From an uncultured Eubacteriales bacterium (GTDB taxonomy: Bacteria; Bacillota; Clostridia; Christensenellales; Aristaeellaceae), in assembly GCA_902793325.1 (NCBI GenBank), contig CADBCY010000002.1, positions 1 to 64,000 of the forward strand: DNA of 64,000 bases, in the 5' to 3' direction. The notes under the pieces were generated by a model, which was not told where the DNA came from, ran no database searches, and worked only from the letters and a program-made list of their open reading frames with translations. Each line of letters begins with the position of its first letter. The stretch's first letter is position 1. A program made the translations under genes and the position numbers. This document shows positions 19,723 through 29,459 of this stretch, one piece after another.

Positions 19723-21630
19723 TTGAGCGAGATCAACAGCAGCACCTTCATCACTCTCGAAGAGATGGAAGCCGCAACCAACCGACTGCTGGAAACAGCG
19801 GCGAAGGTTGGCGCGGACACCTGGCAGCAGCGCACCAAGAACCAGACGCCGCACTGTAAGTTCGGCGAAGAGGGCATCTGCTGCCGCATCTGCACGATGG
19901 GCCCCTGCCGCATCACACCCAAGGCTCCCCGCGGCATCTGCGGCTGCGACCGCGACGGCATCGTCGGCCGCAACTACCTGCGCTTCACCGCCGGCGGTTC
20001 CGCCACCCACTCCGACCACGGCCGTTCCATCGCGCATACGCTGTACCTGTCCAAGGACGGCGGCGACTATCAGGTGCGCGATCCCGAGAAGCTGATCCGC
20101 ATCGCCAAGGAATGGGACATCGAAACCGAAGGCCGCGACATTTACGACATCGCCCATGAGGTCGCCGAGACCGGCCTGCTGGAGTACGGCAAGCCCTTCG
20201 GCACCCAGCGCTTCCTGAAGCGCGCTCCCGAGGTTCGCCAGAAGAAGTGGCACGACGCGGGCATCGAGCCCCGCGCCATCGACCGCGAGGTTTCCCAGTC
20301 CATGCACATGACCCACATGGGTTGCTCCTCCAAGCCCGAAGCCCTGGTTCGCCAGTCGCTGCGCGCCGGCATGTCCGACGGCTGGGGCGGCTCCATGATG
20401 GGCACCGAGTTCTCCGACGTGCTGTTCGGCACCCCCAAGCCCAACGACACCAACGCCAACCTGGGCGTCATGGAAGAGGACATGGTCAACATCATCGTGC
20501 ACGGCCATGACCCGTCGCTGTCCGAGATGGTCGTGTTCTACGCCCAGGATCCCGAGATGATCGCCCTGGCCAAGGAAATGGGCGCCAAGGGCATCAACGT
20601 GTGCGGCGTGTGCTGCACCGCCAACGAGGTCGCCATGCGCCACGGCATTCCCATGGCCGGCAACTTCCTGGCCCAGGAGAACGTGGTGCTGACCGGCGCC
20701 TGCGAGGCCATCGTCGTGGACGTGCAGTGCATCTTCCCCGCCCTCGGCCCCCTGTCCAAGTGCTTCCACACCAAGTTCATCACCACTTCCGAAATCGCCC
20801 AGATGCCCGATTCCGAGTACATCGAGTTCCACGAGGAGAACGCCGGCGAGAACGCGAGAAAGATCGTCGAGATGGCCGTGCGGAACTTCCCGAACCGCAA
20901 CAAGGATCTGGTGTACATTCCCAAGCTGAAGACCAACGCCACCGTCGGCTACTCCCTCGAGGCCATCAAGAAGTGCCTGGACGGCGTCACCAACTCCCAC
21001 GTGGACGAGGTCGGCACGCTGAAGCCCCTGGTGGACGCGGTGCGTTCCGGCGTGCTGCGCGGCGCGGTCGCGCTGGTCGGCTGCAACAACCCCCGTGTGC
21101 GCCACGACTACGCCCATATCGAGCTGATGAAGAAGCTCATCGCCAACGACGTCATCTGCGTGGTGTCCGGCTGCTCCGCCCAGGCCGCTGCCAAGGCCGG
21201 CCTGCTGAGCAAGGAAGCCAAGTCGCTGTGCGGCGAGGGCCTGAAGCGCGTCTGCGAGCTGGTCGACATCCCGCCGATCCTGCACATGGGCTCCTGCGTG
21301 GACATCTCCCGCATGATGGTTCTGGTCGCCGACCTCGCCAAGGACTGGACCGAGGAAATCGACATCTCCGACCTGCCGGTCGTCGGCTGCGCACCCGAGT
21401 ACATGTCCGAGAAGGCCGTGTCCATCGGTAACTACGTCGTTTCCACCGGCATCACCACCTTCCTGGGCGTCAACCCCTACACCAAGGGCGGCCCCGCCAT
21501 CGAGAAGCTCCTGCAGGGCGACATCGACGAGTGGGTCGGCGCGCACTTCGTGGTGGAGACCGACATGGAGAAGATGTGCGACCAGATGATCGAGACCATC
21601 GAGCAGAAGCGCGTGGGCCTGGGCATCTGA
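19723..21630 (+). CDS. cooS: Anaerobic Ni-Fe carbon monoxide dehydrogenase, catalytic subunit
   Basis: Interconverts CO and CO2 with ferredoxin; as part of CODH/ACS it supplies CO for acetyl-CoA synthesis. 635 residues, as usual. Cys45 and Cys53 fit the D-cluster and Cys54, Cys57, Cys62 and Cys75 the B-cluster (pattern C...CCxxC....C...C). HMTHMGCSSKP and GVCCTANEVAMRHG belong to the C-cluster core, and VVSGCSAQAAAKAG contributes a Ni-site Cys. The start is TTG at 19723 with GGAGG eight bases upstream; the frame is open further 5' but without a ribosome site. Also named acsA when with acsB. Confidence 0.96.
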   Translation: MSEINSSTFITLEEMEAATNRLLETAAKVGADTWQQRTKNQTPHCKFGEEGICCRICTMGPCRITPKAPRGICGCDRDGIVGRNYLRFTAGGSATHSDHGRSIAHTLYLSKDGGDYQVRDPEKLIRIAKEWDIETEGRDIYDIAHEVAETGLLEYGKPFGTQRFLKRAPEVRQKKWHDAGIEPRAIDREVSQSMHMTHMGCSSKPEALVRQSLRAGMSDGWGGSMMGTEFSDVLFGTPKPNDTNANLGVMEEDMVNIIVHGHDPSLSEMVVFYAQDPEMIALAKEMGAKGINVCGVCCTANEVAMRHGIPMAGNFLAQENVVLTGACEAIVVDVQCIFPALGPLSKCFHTKFITTSEIAQMPDSEYIEFHEENAGENARKIVEMAVRNFPNRNKDLVYIPKLKTNATVGYSLEAIKKCLDGVTNSHVDEVGTLKPLVDAVRSGVLRGAVALVGCNNPRVRHDYAHIELMKKLIANDVICVVSGCSAQAAAKAGLLSKEAKSLCGEGLKRVCELVDIPPILHMGSCVDISRMMVLVADLAKDWTEEIDISDLPVVGCAPEYMSEKAVSIGNYVVSTGITTFLGVNPYTKGGPAIEKLLQGDIDEWVGAHFVVETDMEKMCDQMIETIEQKRVGLGI

Positions 21631-21669
21631 TCCGCCTGAGACGACATTGACCGAAAGGATTGTCTGCGC

Positions 21670-22440
21670 ATGAAAGTAGCAGTAACCGGAAAGGGCGGCG
21701 TCGGAAAGACCACCCTGTCCTCCGTGCTCGCAAGGCTGTACGCCGACGAGGGCCGCACGGTGCTGGCGGCGGACGTTGACCCGGACGCCAACCTGGGCCT
21801 GGCCCTGGGCTTCACCGAGGAGGAGGTCAACTCCATCACCCCCATTTCCAGGATGCAGAAGCTGATTCAGGAGCGCACCGGCGCGAACAACGCGGCCAAG
21901 CTGTTCAAGCTCAATCCCCAGGTCAGCGACATTCCCGACGCCTATGCCCGGGAGATCAACGGCGTGAAGCTGTTGGTCATGGGCACGGTGGAGACCGGTG
22001 GCTCCGGCTGCGTCTGCCCCGAGCACGTGATGCTCAAGGCCATACTGTCCAACCTGGTCTTCCGCAAGGACGACGTGGTGATCATGGACATGGAGGCCGG
22101 ACTCGAGCACCTCGGCCGCGGCACGGCCAGCATGATGGACCAGTTCATCGTGGTCATCGAGCCGGGCGCGCGCAGCATACAGACCTACCAACGGGTCAAG
22201 CAGCTCGCCGCCGACCTGGGCATCCACACGGTGCGCGTCGTCGCCAACAAGGTCCGCAACGCCGAGGATGAAGCCTACCTGAAGGCGCGCATCCCGGAGG
22301 AGGACCTGCTGGGCTTTATCCACTACGACGCGGACGTGATCGACGCCGACCGGCGCGGCATGTCCCCCTACGATACCAGCAGCAAAACCGTCGAGGAGAT
22401 CCGGGCCATCAAGGCGAGGATCGACAACGAGAAGAAATAA
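21670..22440 (+). CDS. cooC: CODH nickel-insertion ATPase CooC/AcsF
   Basis: MinD/ParA-like ATPase that matures the nickel cluster of CODH or ACS. Deviant Walker A GKGGVGKTT (residues 7-15). The metal-binding CxC motif, Cys114-Val-Cys116, corresponds to the Ni/Zn site of CooC dimers. 256 residues. It lies between cooS and acsB, 39 and 21 bases away, in one transcription unit. Confidence 0.94.
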   Translation: MKVAVTGKGGVGKTTLSSVLARLYADEGRTVLAADVDPDANLGLALGFTEEEVNSITPISRMQKLIQERTGANNAAKLFKLNPQVSDIPDAYAREINGVKLLVMGTVETGGSGCVCPEHVMLKAILSNLVFRKDDVVIMDMEAGLEHLGRGTASMMDQFIVVIEPGARSIQTYQRVKQLAADLGIHTVRVVANKVRNAEDEAYLKARIPEEDLLGFIHYDADVIDADRRGMSPYDTSSKTVEEIRAIKARIDNEKK

Positions 22441-22461
22441 TCGAAAGGAATGTAGATATAG

Positions 22462-24597
22462 ATGGGACTGTTTCAGAGAGTATTCCGTGGTTCCGATGAG
22501 ATGTACTTCAAGGCGGAGGAAGAGGTAAACGCCGTCATCGCCGAGCTCGGCGAGAACGCCCCCATGCAGATGCCCGACACCGCGTACTTCCTGGCCTGCT
22601 GCTATGCCTACCTGGGCAAGAAGGTCACTACTCTGGGCGAGCTGCGCGACGTGCTGACCAACGATGTCCGCGCCATGATGACCCGCGAGAACCGCACGAA
22701 GTCCATCTTCACCAGCGGCATCGGCACGGCCATCGCCGCCGAGATCATCGAGGCGACCAAGTACGCCCGCACCCCCACCCCCTATGAGAACACCCAGTAC
22801 CACGGCCACTTCTCCGACGCCGAGGTGCGCGAGCTGGGCGTTCCGCTGGTCACCCGCGACATCCCCGGCTTCGTGGTGCTGATCGGGCCCGCGCCCTCCG
22901 TGGAGGAGGCCGTTGAGACCGTGAAGGGCTACCAGAGCCGCGGTATCTTCGTATTCATGATCGGCGGCATCATCGACCAGGTGCACTCCGCCGGCATGAC
23001 CACCGGCTTCAACGTGCGCGCCGTCGCCGTCGGCCCCGACATCTGGTCCGTCGGCCACGTCATCAGCCTGGTGTGCCGCGCGTCCTTCATCTTCGGCGCC
23101 ACCGAGGCGGGCGATTACGACGCCTTCAATGAGTACAGCTTCAAGCGCATCTTCGCCTTCGTCAACGCCTATGCCCCGGTCAACGACATCACCGTGGCCT
23201 GCGGCGCGGGCGCCATCAAGATGGGCTTCCCCGTCATCACCAACGACACCGAGGACATGTGGTCCGTGCCCAAGTCCCTGATCATCAACACCAATACCAA
23301 GGACTGGATCGAGACTTCGCTGGAAGCCCGCGACATCAAGATCAAGATCACCAACATCGACATCCCCGTGGCCTTCTCCAACGCCTTCGAGGGCGAGATC
23401 ATCCGCAAGAAGGACATGCGCGTCGAGATGGACGGCTCCCGCGTGGACTGCGTCGAGCTGGTGCAGACCAAGGAGCCGCATGAGATCGAGGATCACGCCA
23501 TCATCGTGGAAGGCCCCGACTTCGACGCCTTCGAGCACGGCGCCAAGATTCCGATCGCCTACATCGTCGACGTGTGCGGCAAGAACATGCAGACCGACTT
23601 CGAAGGCGTGTTCGAGCGCAAGTTCCACAGCTTCCTGAACTGCATCGAGGGCGTCATGCACACCGGCCAGCGCGACATGATCCGCATTCGCGTCAGCGAC
23701 GCCGCCTTCGACGCCGGCTTCCGCGCGAAGCACATCGGCGAGGTGCTGTACGCCAAGGTCAAGAGCGAATACGACACCGTCGTGGACAAGTGCCAGGTGC
23801 GCATCTACACCGACCCCGAGAAGGTGAAGGAGCTCCGCGCCGAGGCCAACAAGACCTTCGACAAGCGCGACGAGCGCCTGAAGAGCATGACCGACGAGTC
23901 CGTGGACGTGTTCTACACCTGCATCCTGTGCCAGGCCTTCTCCCCCTCGCACGTCTGCATCGTCACCCCCGAGCGCCTGGGCCTGTGCGGCGCCGTGTCC
24001 TGGCTGGATGCCAAGGCCACCAATGAGCTGGATCCCAACGGCCCCTGCCAGATCGTGCCCAAGACCCGCCTGATCGACGAGCGCGTCGGCCGCTACGAGG
24101 ACGTCAACGAGGCCGTCAACAAGTACTCCCACGGCGCCCTGGAAGAGGTCACCCTGTACTCCATCATGGAGGACCCCATGACCTCCTGCGGCTGCTTCGA
24201 GTGCATCTGCGGCATCGAGCCCCTGTCCAACGGCGTGGTCATCGTCAACCGCGAGCACGTGGGCATGACTCCCATGGGCATGAGCTTCTCCGAGCTGGCC
24301 TCCATGACCGGCGGCGGCGTGCAGACCCCGGGCTTCATGGGCCACGGCAAGCATTTCATCTCCTCCAAGAAGTTCCTGAAGGCCGAGGGCGGCCTGGCCC
24401 GCATCGTGTGGCTGCCGAAGGCCCTGAAGGAGCAGATCGCGGACAACCTGAACGCTTCCGCCAAGGAGCTCTACGGCATCGACAACTTCACCGATATGAT
24501 CGCCGACGAGACCATCTGCACCGAGGATCCCGAGGAGCTCCTCAACTACCTGACCGAGGTCGGCCATCCCGTGCTGAGCATGGATCCGCTGATGTAA
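22462..24597 (+). CDS. acsB: Acetyl-CoA synthase, CODH/ACS complex beta subunit
   Basis: Joins CO, a methyl group from the corrinoid protein and CoA to acetyl-CoA at the A-cluster. 711 residues, with a full N-terminal CODH-contacting domain. A-cluster cysteines lie in CILCQAF (Cys487, Cys490), SPSHVCIV and LGLCGAV (about 499 and 509), and the distal Ni site is Cys576-Gly-Cys578 (TSCGCFEC). No acsC/acsD (corrinoid Fe-S protein) or acsE gene lies in this window, so partners must be elsewhere. Last gene of the unit, followed by a strong terminator. Confidence 0.96.
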   Translation: MGLFQRVFRGSDEMYFKAEEEVNAVIAELGENAPMQMPDTAYFLACCYAYLGKKVTTLGELRDVLTNDVRAMMTRENRTKSIFTSGIGTAIAAEIIEATKYARTPTPYENTQYHGHFSDAEVRELGVPLVTRDIPGFVVLIGPAPSVEEAVETVKGYQSRGIFVFMIGGIIDQVHSAGMTTGFNVRAVAVGPDIWSVGHVISLVCRASFIFGATEAGDYDAFNEYSFKRIFAFVNAYAPVNDITVACGAGAIKMGFPVITNDTEDMWSVPKSLIINTNTKDWIETSLEARDIKIKITNIDIPVAFSNAFEGEIIRKKDMRVEMDGSRVDCVELVQTKEPHEIEDHAIIVEGPDFDAFEHGAKIPIAYIVDVCGKNMQTDFEGVFERKFHSFLNCIEGVMHTGQRDMIRIRVSDAAFDAGFRAKHIGEVLYAKVKSEYDTVVDKCQVRIYTDPEKVKELRAEANKTFDKRDERLKSMTDESVDVFYTCILCQAFSPSHVCIVTPERLGLCGAVSWLDAKATNELDPNGPCQIVPKTRLIDERVGRYEDVNEAVNKYSHGALEEVTLYSIMEDPMTSCGCFECICGIEPLSNGVVIVNREHVGMTPMGMSFSELASMTGGGVQTPGFMGHGKHFISSKKFLKAEGGLARIVWLPKALKEQIADNLNASAKELYGIDNFTDMIADETICTEDPEELLNYLTEVGHPVLSMDPLM

Positions 24598-24626
24598 TCC
24601 GGAAAGGCAGTCTGCCATTGGCATCC

Positions 24627-24665
24627 CCTCCCGCCCGATATGCCTCTCGGGCGGGAGGGCGTTTT
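24627..24665 (+). terminator. Terminator of the CODH/ACS operon
   Basis: A 12-bp perfect stem CCTCCCGCCCGA/TCGGGCGGGAGG followed by GCGTTTTG, 30 bases past the acsB stop. Confidence 0.9.
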
Positions 24666-24699
24666 GTACCCGCCTCAAATCTACGCAACAGCGAGTTGC

Positions 24700-24728
24700 T
24701 TGTGTTGCCGGTATCTCTATAGTACAAT
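24700..24728 (+). promoter_or_regulatory. Promoter of the XRE/zinc-ribbon gene
   Basis: TTGTGT (24700-24705), 17-base spacer, TACAAT (24723-24728), 36 bases before the ATG. Confidence 0.6.
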
Positions 24729-24763
24729 GATTCTGCAATCAGATTTCGGGGGAGGTACTTGCA

Positions 24764-25528
24764 ATGAATGCGCAGAACGTGATCTATAAGCTCAGGACAA
24801 ACATGGGGCTTTCTCAGGACGAACTGGCCGAAAGGGTATTCGTCACCCGGCAGGCGGTATCCCGCTGGGAAAACAGCGAAACCGTGCCGAACACGGAGAC
24901 GCTGAAGCTCCTGTCAAGGCTCTTCCATGTCTCCATCAATACGCTGCTCGGCTCACCGGAAAAGCTGATCTGTCAGTGCTGCGGCATGCCGCTGGAGGAT
25001 GACATCATTGGAAGGGACAAGGACGGGACCCCCAACGAGCATTACTGCCAGTGGTGCTACGCGGACGGGACTTACACGTACAGCAATATGGACGACCTGA
25101 TCGACGTCTGCGTGGGGCACATGGTCAACGAAAACTTCTCTGAGGAACAGGCCCGCGCCTACCTGAAGCAGACGCTGCCGAAGCTGGATTACTGGAAGCA
25201 CTACGAGCAGCTCAGCGACGACGGACAGTTCGAATCGTTCAAGAAACAGTTGATCGATGAAATCAACGCGCTTCACATCGAAGGAATGCCCAGGCTCGAA
25301 AAGCTGAACGCCCTCGTGGGACGGTTTGTGAATCTGGAGTATCCGCTTCCCGGCGGGATCAAGGCCCGGTTTCTGAACGACCAGACGACTTACCTGGGGA
25401 ACCAGCTGGAATCGGAATTGGGCGACGAGCGTTGCTTTGGCATCGTGGCATGCATGGACTTCATACTGATTTGCACTTATGAAAAGGATGGCGTCAATCC
25501 GGAGCTCATACTGTATAAAAAGAGGTAG
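24764..25528 (+). CDS. XRE-type HTH protein with zinc-ribbon domain
   Basis: A 254-residue cytoplasmic protein. The N-terminal 65 residues form an HTH_3 domain (LSQDELAERVFVTRQAVSRWE). Then a zinc-ribbon region with CQCCGMPL...YCQWCYADG and a helical stretch (residues 65-140) resembles the 'putative zinc ribbon' family PF12674. The C-terminal 110 residues resemble no family I recognise. Probably a DNA-binding regulator; targets unknown. GGGGGAGG lies upstream. Confidence 0.8.
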   Translation: MNAQNVIYKLRTNMGLSQDELAERVFVTRQAVSRWENSETVPNTETLKLLSRLFHVSINTLLGSPEKLICQCCGMPLEDDIIGRDKDGTPNEHYCQWCYADGTYTYSNMDDLIDVCVGHMVNENFSEEQARAYLKQTLPKLDYWKHYEQLSDDGQFESFKKQLIDEINALHIEGMPRLEKLNALVGRFVNLEYPLPGGIKARFLNDQTTYLGNQLESELGDERCFGIVACMDFILICTYEKDGVNPELILYKKR

Positions 25529-25551
25529 ACGCCGCAATTGAGGGTGTGGTT

Positions 25552-26109
25552 ATGGATAAAAAGGCCCTGCGCCGGGAGATCGGCGCGAAAAAGCGCGCGC
25601 TGACGCCGGACCAGATCGAATCCCGGAGCGCCGTGCTGGCGGAAAAGCTCTACGAAACGGCCCAATACAAGGCGGCCAGATCCCTGTATGCCTATCTTTC
25701 CTTCAACCAGGAGGTGCGCACGAACCCCATCATCGAGCGCGCGTGGGCGGACGGCAAGCGCGTGGCGGTGCCGAAGGTGATCGGCAGGGACATGGTGTTC
25801 ATCTGGATCGACAGCTTCGACGGCCTCGCGCCGCAGGGCGCGTACAACATCACCGAGCCCATCACGGACGGCCCCGTCGCCGACGACGTGACCGCGCTGG
25901 TGCTGATGCCCGGCCTGGCCTTCGATCCGGCGGGCCACCGCGTGGGCTACGGCGGCGGTTACTACGACCGCTTTCTCGCCCGTGAGACCGGGCACCCGCT
26001 GGTGGCGCTCTGCTACGATTTCCAGCTTCTTAAGCACCTGGATGTGGAGGACTACGACGTGCCCGTGGACTGCGTGCTCACGGATTGCCGGGATCAGTCT
26101 CGCCCTTAA
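25552..26109 (+). CDS. 5-formyltetrahydrofolate cyclo-ligase
   Basis: Converts 5-formyl-THF plus ATP to 5,10-methenyl-THF, returning stored folate to one-carbon metabolism. The ATP/substrate loop VGYGGGYYDRFL and the MPGLAFD segment are diagnostic. 185 residues. ATG at 25552 chosen with GAGGG seven bases upstream; GTG at 25546 is in frame. A folate enzyme near CODH/ACS fits one-carbon metabolism but is a housekeeping function. Confidence 0.93.
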   Translation: MDKKALRREIGAKKRALTPDQIESRSAVLAEKLYETAQYKAARSLYAYLSFNQEVRTNPIIERAWADGKRVAVPKVIGRDMVFIWIDSFDGLAPQGAYNITEPITDGPVADDVTALVLMPGLAFDPAGHRVGYGGGYYDRFLARETGHPLVALCYDFQLLKHLDVEDYDVPVDCVLTDCRDQSRP

Positions 26110-26263
26110 CGCGCCGAATGTCACCTTTTCGGCGCCTTTTGGGCGCGCTATGGACGCGCTCCGCGCGCACAACTGCCGCGTTTTGAGGGCGGCTTTGCGC
26201 GTCTGTGATCGTTTTTACACTGCCCGGGTATAATGGAAACGACAAGATACAGGAAGGATCCCC

Positions 26264-28390
26264 ATGAAAGAGCGATTGTTTGAAGCCATCCGGGACGCCC
26301 GCCTCGCGCCTACGGCACAGGACCTGTCCGCACAGTTGGAGGTCTCCGCCGCGGCGATTCGCGACGACCTCAACGCGCTGTGCGCCGAGGGCCTCGTCGT
26401 GCTCACGCGCAAGGGCCGCTATGCGCTCCCTGCCGCCGTGGGGCTGATCCCCGCCCGCGTCGGTTTCCAGCGAAACGGCGCGCCCGTGGCCCATCCCCTG
26501 GACGGCGGGCCGTCCGTTCCCATCCACCTCACCGGCTCGCTGCGCCCCATGCCCGAGGACAGGGTGCTTGTGCGGATGCAGGGCGAGAAGTGCACAATCA
26601 ACACGCTGCTCGCCCGGGGGATATCCGCGCTGCCCGCATACGTGCGCATCGAGCGCAGGCTGCCCCGCGGCACGAGGCGGCGCGCGGACGCCCAGATGAT
26701 CGCCTCCGCGGTACCCTGCGACCCCCGAATTCCCTACGAGATCCGGCTCACCGGCGACCTCTCCTTCGTCCGCAACGACGAACTGGCGCTGCTGAGCATC
26801 GAGCGCTACCCCGAGGGCGGCCAGCCGATCCTCGCGAGCGTCGAGCGGGTGCTCGGCCGGGCGGACAGCATGCTGGCGCTGATGAAGGCCACCGCGGAAG
26901 CCCAGGGCTTCGCCACCGAGCGACCCGCGGAAGTGGACGCGGAATCCCTCGAAATGCCCGATTCCGTATCGCCGGAGGATCTCGACGGGCGCGAGGACCT
27001 GCGCGACCTGCTCGCCTTCACCATCGACGGCCCCACCGCCAAGGACTTCGATGACGCCGTGTCCATCGAGCGCATCGACCGGGGCTGGCGCCTGGGCGTG
27101 CACATCGCGGACGTGTCGCATTACGTCCGGCCCGGCTCCTCCATCGACGACGACGCCTTCCGGCGGGGCACCTCGCTCTACCTGCCCGGCTATACCGTGC
27201 CCATGCTGCCCGAGTGCCTGTCCAACAACCTCTGCTCGCTGATGCCGGACGTCGACCGGCTCGCGCTCAGCATGTTCATGGACGTGCGGGACGGCAGGAT
27301 CGTGGATCACCGGCTGGTGAAGTCGGTCATCCACTCCTGCGCGCGGCTGACCTACACCGCCGTCAACCGGCTGTTCGACGGGGAGGATGCCGATGGGATC
27401 GCCCCGGCGGTTCGCGACGCGCTCCTCGACATGCGCGCGCTCTCCCACCAGCTCCGCAGCCGCCGCCAGGCCGGGGGCGCCATCGACTTTGAGCTGGACG
27501 AGCCGGAATTCGTGCTCGACGAGCGCGGCGAACCGACCGACGTGCTGCTGGAGAAACGCGGCGAGGCGGAGCGCATCATCGAGGACTTCATGCTGGCCGC
27601 CAACGAGACCGTCGCGGCGCTGGCCCGCGATACGGAGCTGCCCTTCGTGTACCGCGTGCACGAGCCGCCGGACGGCGAGAAGCTCCACGACCTGGAGGCG
27701 TTTCTCTCCGGGCTGGGGCTGTACGTGCGCATCGGCGCGGAACCGCACCCGGGCGTGCTGCAGGGCATTCTCGAGCAGGTGAAGGACCATCCCGCGCGGG
27801 ACGTGATCCGTCGCCACCTGCTCCGCGCGCTCAAGAAGGCGCAGTACGACGCCCGACCGCTGGGGCACTTCGCGCTGGCGCTGCGGGATTACTGCCACTT
27901 CACCTCCCCCATCCGGCGCTATCCCGACCTCACGGTACACAGGATGCTGAAGCTGCTCATTGAGGGCGACGCCGAACGGGCGGAGCGCATGGCCGCGCAA
28001 ATGCCGGACATCGCGCGCATGTCCTCCCAGCGCGAGGCGGCGTCCGTTTCGGCTGAGCGCCAGGCCGACGGCATCATGTACGCCGCGTGGATCTCCCATC
28101 AGCTCGGCCGCAAGTTCGACGGCGTGATCTCCGGCGTCACCGGCTGGGGCTTCTACGTGCAACTGGACAACGGCGCGGAGGGACTGGTGCACGTCGCCAC
28201 GCTGGACGACTACTTTACCTTCAACAAGGACAAAAACTGCCTGATCGGCGATGCGACCGGCACGGTTTTCCAGTTGGGCGACCGCGTGCGGGTGCGCGCG
28301 GAGAGCGCAAACGTGCCGCTGGGCGAGATCAACTTCCAACTCCTCCCGCCCAGGCGCGAGGCGGACGAAGACCCGACGGCATCGGAATAA
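26264..28390 (+). CDS. rnr: Ribonuclease R
   Basis: Processive 3'-5' exoribonuclease for structured RNA. Order: winged-helix start (residues 1-60), cold-shock domains, RNB catalytic domain with the acidic motif DGPTAKDFDDAVSIE (about residue 246), and a C-terminal S1 domain (VISGVTGWGFYVQLDNGAEG). 708 residues, slightly short for the family and without a long basic tail. A perfect TATAAT lies at 26229-26234 without a clear -35. Confidence 0.95.
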   Translation: MKERLFEAIRDARLAPTAQDLSAQLEVSAAAIRDDLNALCAEGLVVLTRKGRYALPAAVGLIPARVGFQRNGAPVAHPLDGGPSVPIHLTGSLRPMPEDRVLVRMQGEKCTINTLLARGISALPAYVRIERRLPRGTRRRADAQMIASAVPCDPRIPYEIRLTGDLSFVRNDELALLSIERYPEGGQPILASVERVLGRADSMLALMKATAEAQGFATERPAEVDAESLEMPDSVSPEDLDGREDLRDLLAFTIDGPTAKDFDDAVSIERIDRGWRLGVHIADVSHYVRPGSSIDDDAFRRGTSLYLPGYTVPMLPECLSNNLCSLMPDVDRLALSMFMDVRDGRIVDHRLVKSVIHSCARLTYTAVNRLFDGEDADGIAPAVRDALLDMRALSHQLRSRRQAGGAIDFELDEPEFVLDERGEPTDVLLEKRGEAERIIEDFMLAANETVAALARDTELPFVYRVHEPPDGEKLHDLEAFLSGLGLYVRIGAEPHPGVLQGILEQVKDHPARDVIRRHLLRALKKAQYDARPLGHFALALRDYCHFTSPIRRYPDLTVHRMLKLLIEGDAERAERMAAQMPDIARMSSQREAASVSAERQADGIMYAAWISHQLGRKFDGVISGVTGWGFYVQLDNGAEGLVHVATLDDYFTFNKDKNCLIGDATGTVFQLGDRVRVRAESANVPLGEINFQLLPPRREADEDPTASE

Positions 28391-28413
28391 TGCCATTCCC
28401 GCATCAACAGAGC

Positions 28414-28449
28414 AGCGGCGGCGGTTCACGATCGAACCGCCGCCGCTTT
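28414..28449. terminator. Hairpin terminator between rnr and the TPM gene
   Basis: A 14-bp perfect stem (28414-28427 with 28434-28447) between convergent genes, with only a short CTTTG tail on the + side. It may serve both directions. Confidence 0.65.
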
Positions 28450-28462
28450 GTCGCGGATTCTA

Positions 28463-29452
28463 TCAATGCCTTCCCCGCCCGGCGCCGCCGCCAAAGGTGC
28501 GACCGCCGCCACCGCGGGCTCCGCCAAAGCCGCCGGAGCGCCGCGCGCCGCCGCCTCCGCCGAAGCCGCCGCCGAAGAAGCTGCCGCCGGAGGGCCGATG
28601 GCCGCCGCTCGGGCGATAGGTATGGGTGTTCTGCCAGAAGCTGTTCGGGCGATGGCTTCCCGCGCGGAACAGGCGGCTGAGCAGGAACAGGTCAAGAAGG
28701 CCGTTCCCCCGCCGCGGCGCCTGGTAATACGGGCCGCCCTGCCACGACGCGCTCTGCCGCCTGGCGCGACGGCCGCTGCGAATCTTCGCCCACACGAACA
28801 GGATCACCAGGATCGCCAGGATGTAGCGCAGGCGGAACAGGCTATTGCCCTGCTCGTGCGGCCTCTCATAGCCGCCGAAGCTCCCCGATGCATGCTCGTC
28901 CGCAATGTAGTTCTGGTAGGCGGCAATGCCCTGCTGCACGGTGACGTTGGCGTTGTAGGTGTCCGCCACGCGCGCGAAGGTCGCCTCGAAGAACTTCTTC
29001 ACGCCCGACTCGTAGTCCCCGGCGGCGAAATCGGCCTCCAGGTAGCGGTCAAAGGTATCCTTCAGCGCGCCCGCGGTGAATTTGCTCTGCAGGCCCGCGC
29101 CGCACACGGCGTAGTAGTCCTCGTCGCCGACGGCCAGCAGCAGCAGAAACCCGTTGTTGCGCTGGCTGTCGCCGATTCCCCAGCGGTTGAACAGCTCGTT
29201 GGCGTAATCGCCGATGTCCTCGCTGCCGGTGCTGTTCACGGTGACCACCACCACCTGCGCGCCGCACGCGCGGTCCAGCAGCCGGTTGGAAAAGTAAATC
29301 TCGCCCTCCAGCGCCTCGCTGAGCACGTTCGCATCGTCGAGGTAGTAGAAATCCTCCCCGGCGGACACCACCTTCGCCAGCGCGGAGGCGGAGCAAACCG
29401 CCAGCAGCAATAGGGTTGCCAGGGCGATTCTCGCCAGTCGATTTCCGGTCAT
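28463..29452 (-). CDS. TPM-domain membrane protein (YgcG-like)
   Basis: Secreted or membrane-anchored TPM_phosphatase-fold protein of 329 residues. A signal peptide (TLLLLAVCSASALA) is followed by the TPM domain (about residues 30-170, DDANVLSEALEGEI, LAVGDEDYYAVCG), then one membrane segment (LRYILAILVILFVWAKI) and a Gly/Arg/Ser-rich tail with FFGGGFGGGGG. The low-complexity tail is typical of bacterial TPM proteins. The start at 29452 was chosen because GGAGG lies upstream at the end of the preceding LemA-like gene. Exact activity unknown; TPM and LemA genes commonly neighbour each other. Confidence 0.82.
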   Translation of the reverse strand: MTGNRLARIALATLLLLAVCSASALAKVVSAGEDFYYLDDANVLSEALEGEIYFSNRLLDRACGAQVVVVTVNSTGSEDIGDYANELFNRWGIGDSQRNNGFLLLLAVGDEDYYAVCGAGLQSKFTAGALKDTFDRYLEADFAAGDYESGVKKFFEATFARVADTYNANVTVQQGIAAYQNYIADEHASGSFGGYERPHEQGNSLFRLRYILAILVILFVWAKIRSGRRARRQSASWQGGPYYQAPRRGNGLLDLFLLSRLFRAGSHRPNSFWQNTHTYRPSGGHRPSGGSFFGGGFGGGGGARRSGGFGGARGGGGRTFGGGAGRGRH

Positions 29453-29459
29453 AACGGCA

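Noticed and set aside
19423-24738. A 1771-codon open frame on the minus strand opposite cooS-cooC-acsB
   Set aside because: It is antisense to three clearly functional genes, with low-complexity His/Val/Gly/Asp-rich translation; long antisense frames arise from the high GC3 of the real genes.
26078-28429. A 783-codon minus-strand frame opposite rnr
   Set aside because: Antisense to a complete RNase R with all motifs; biased composition.
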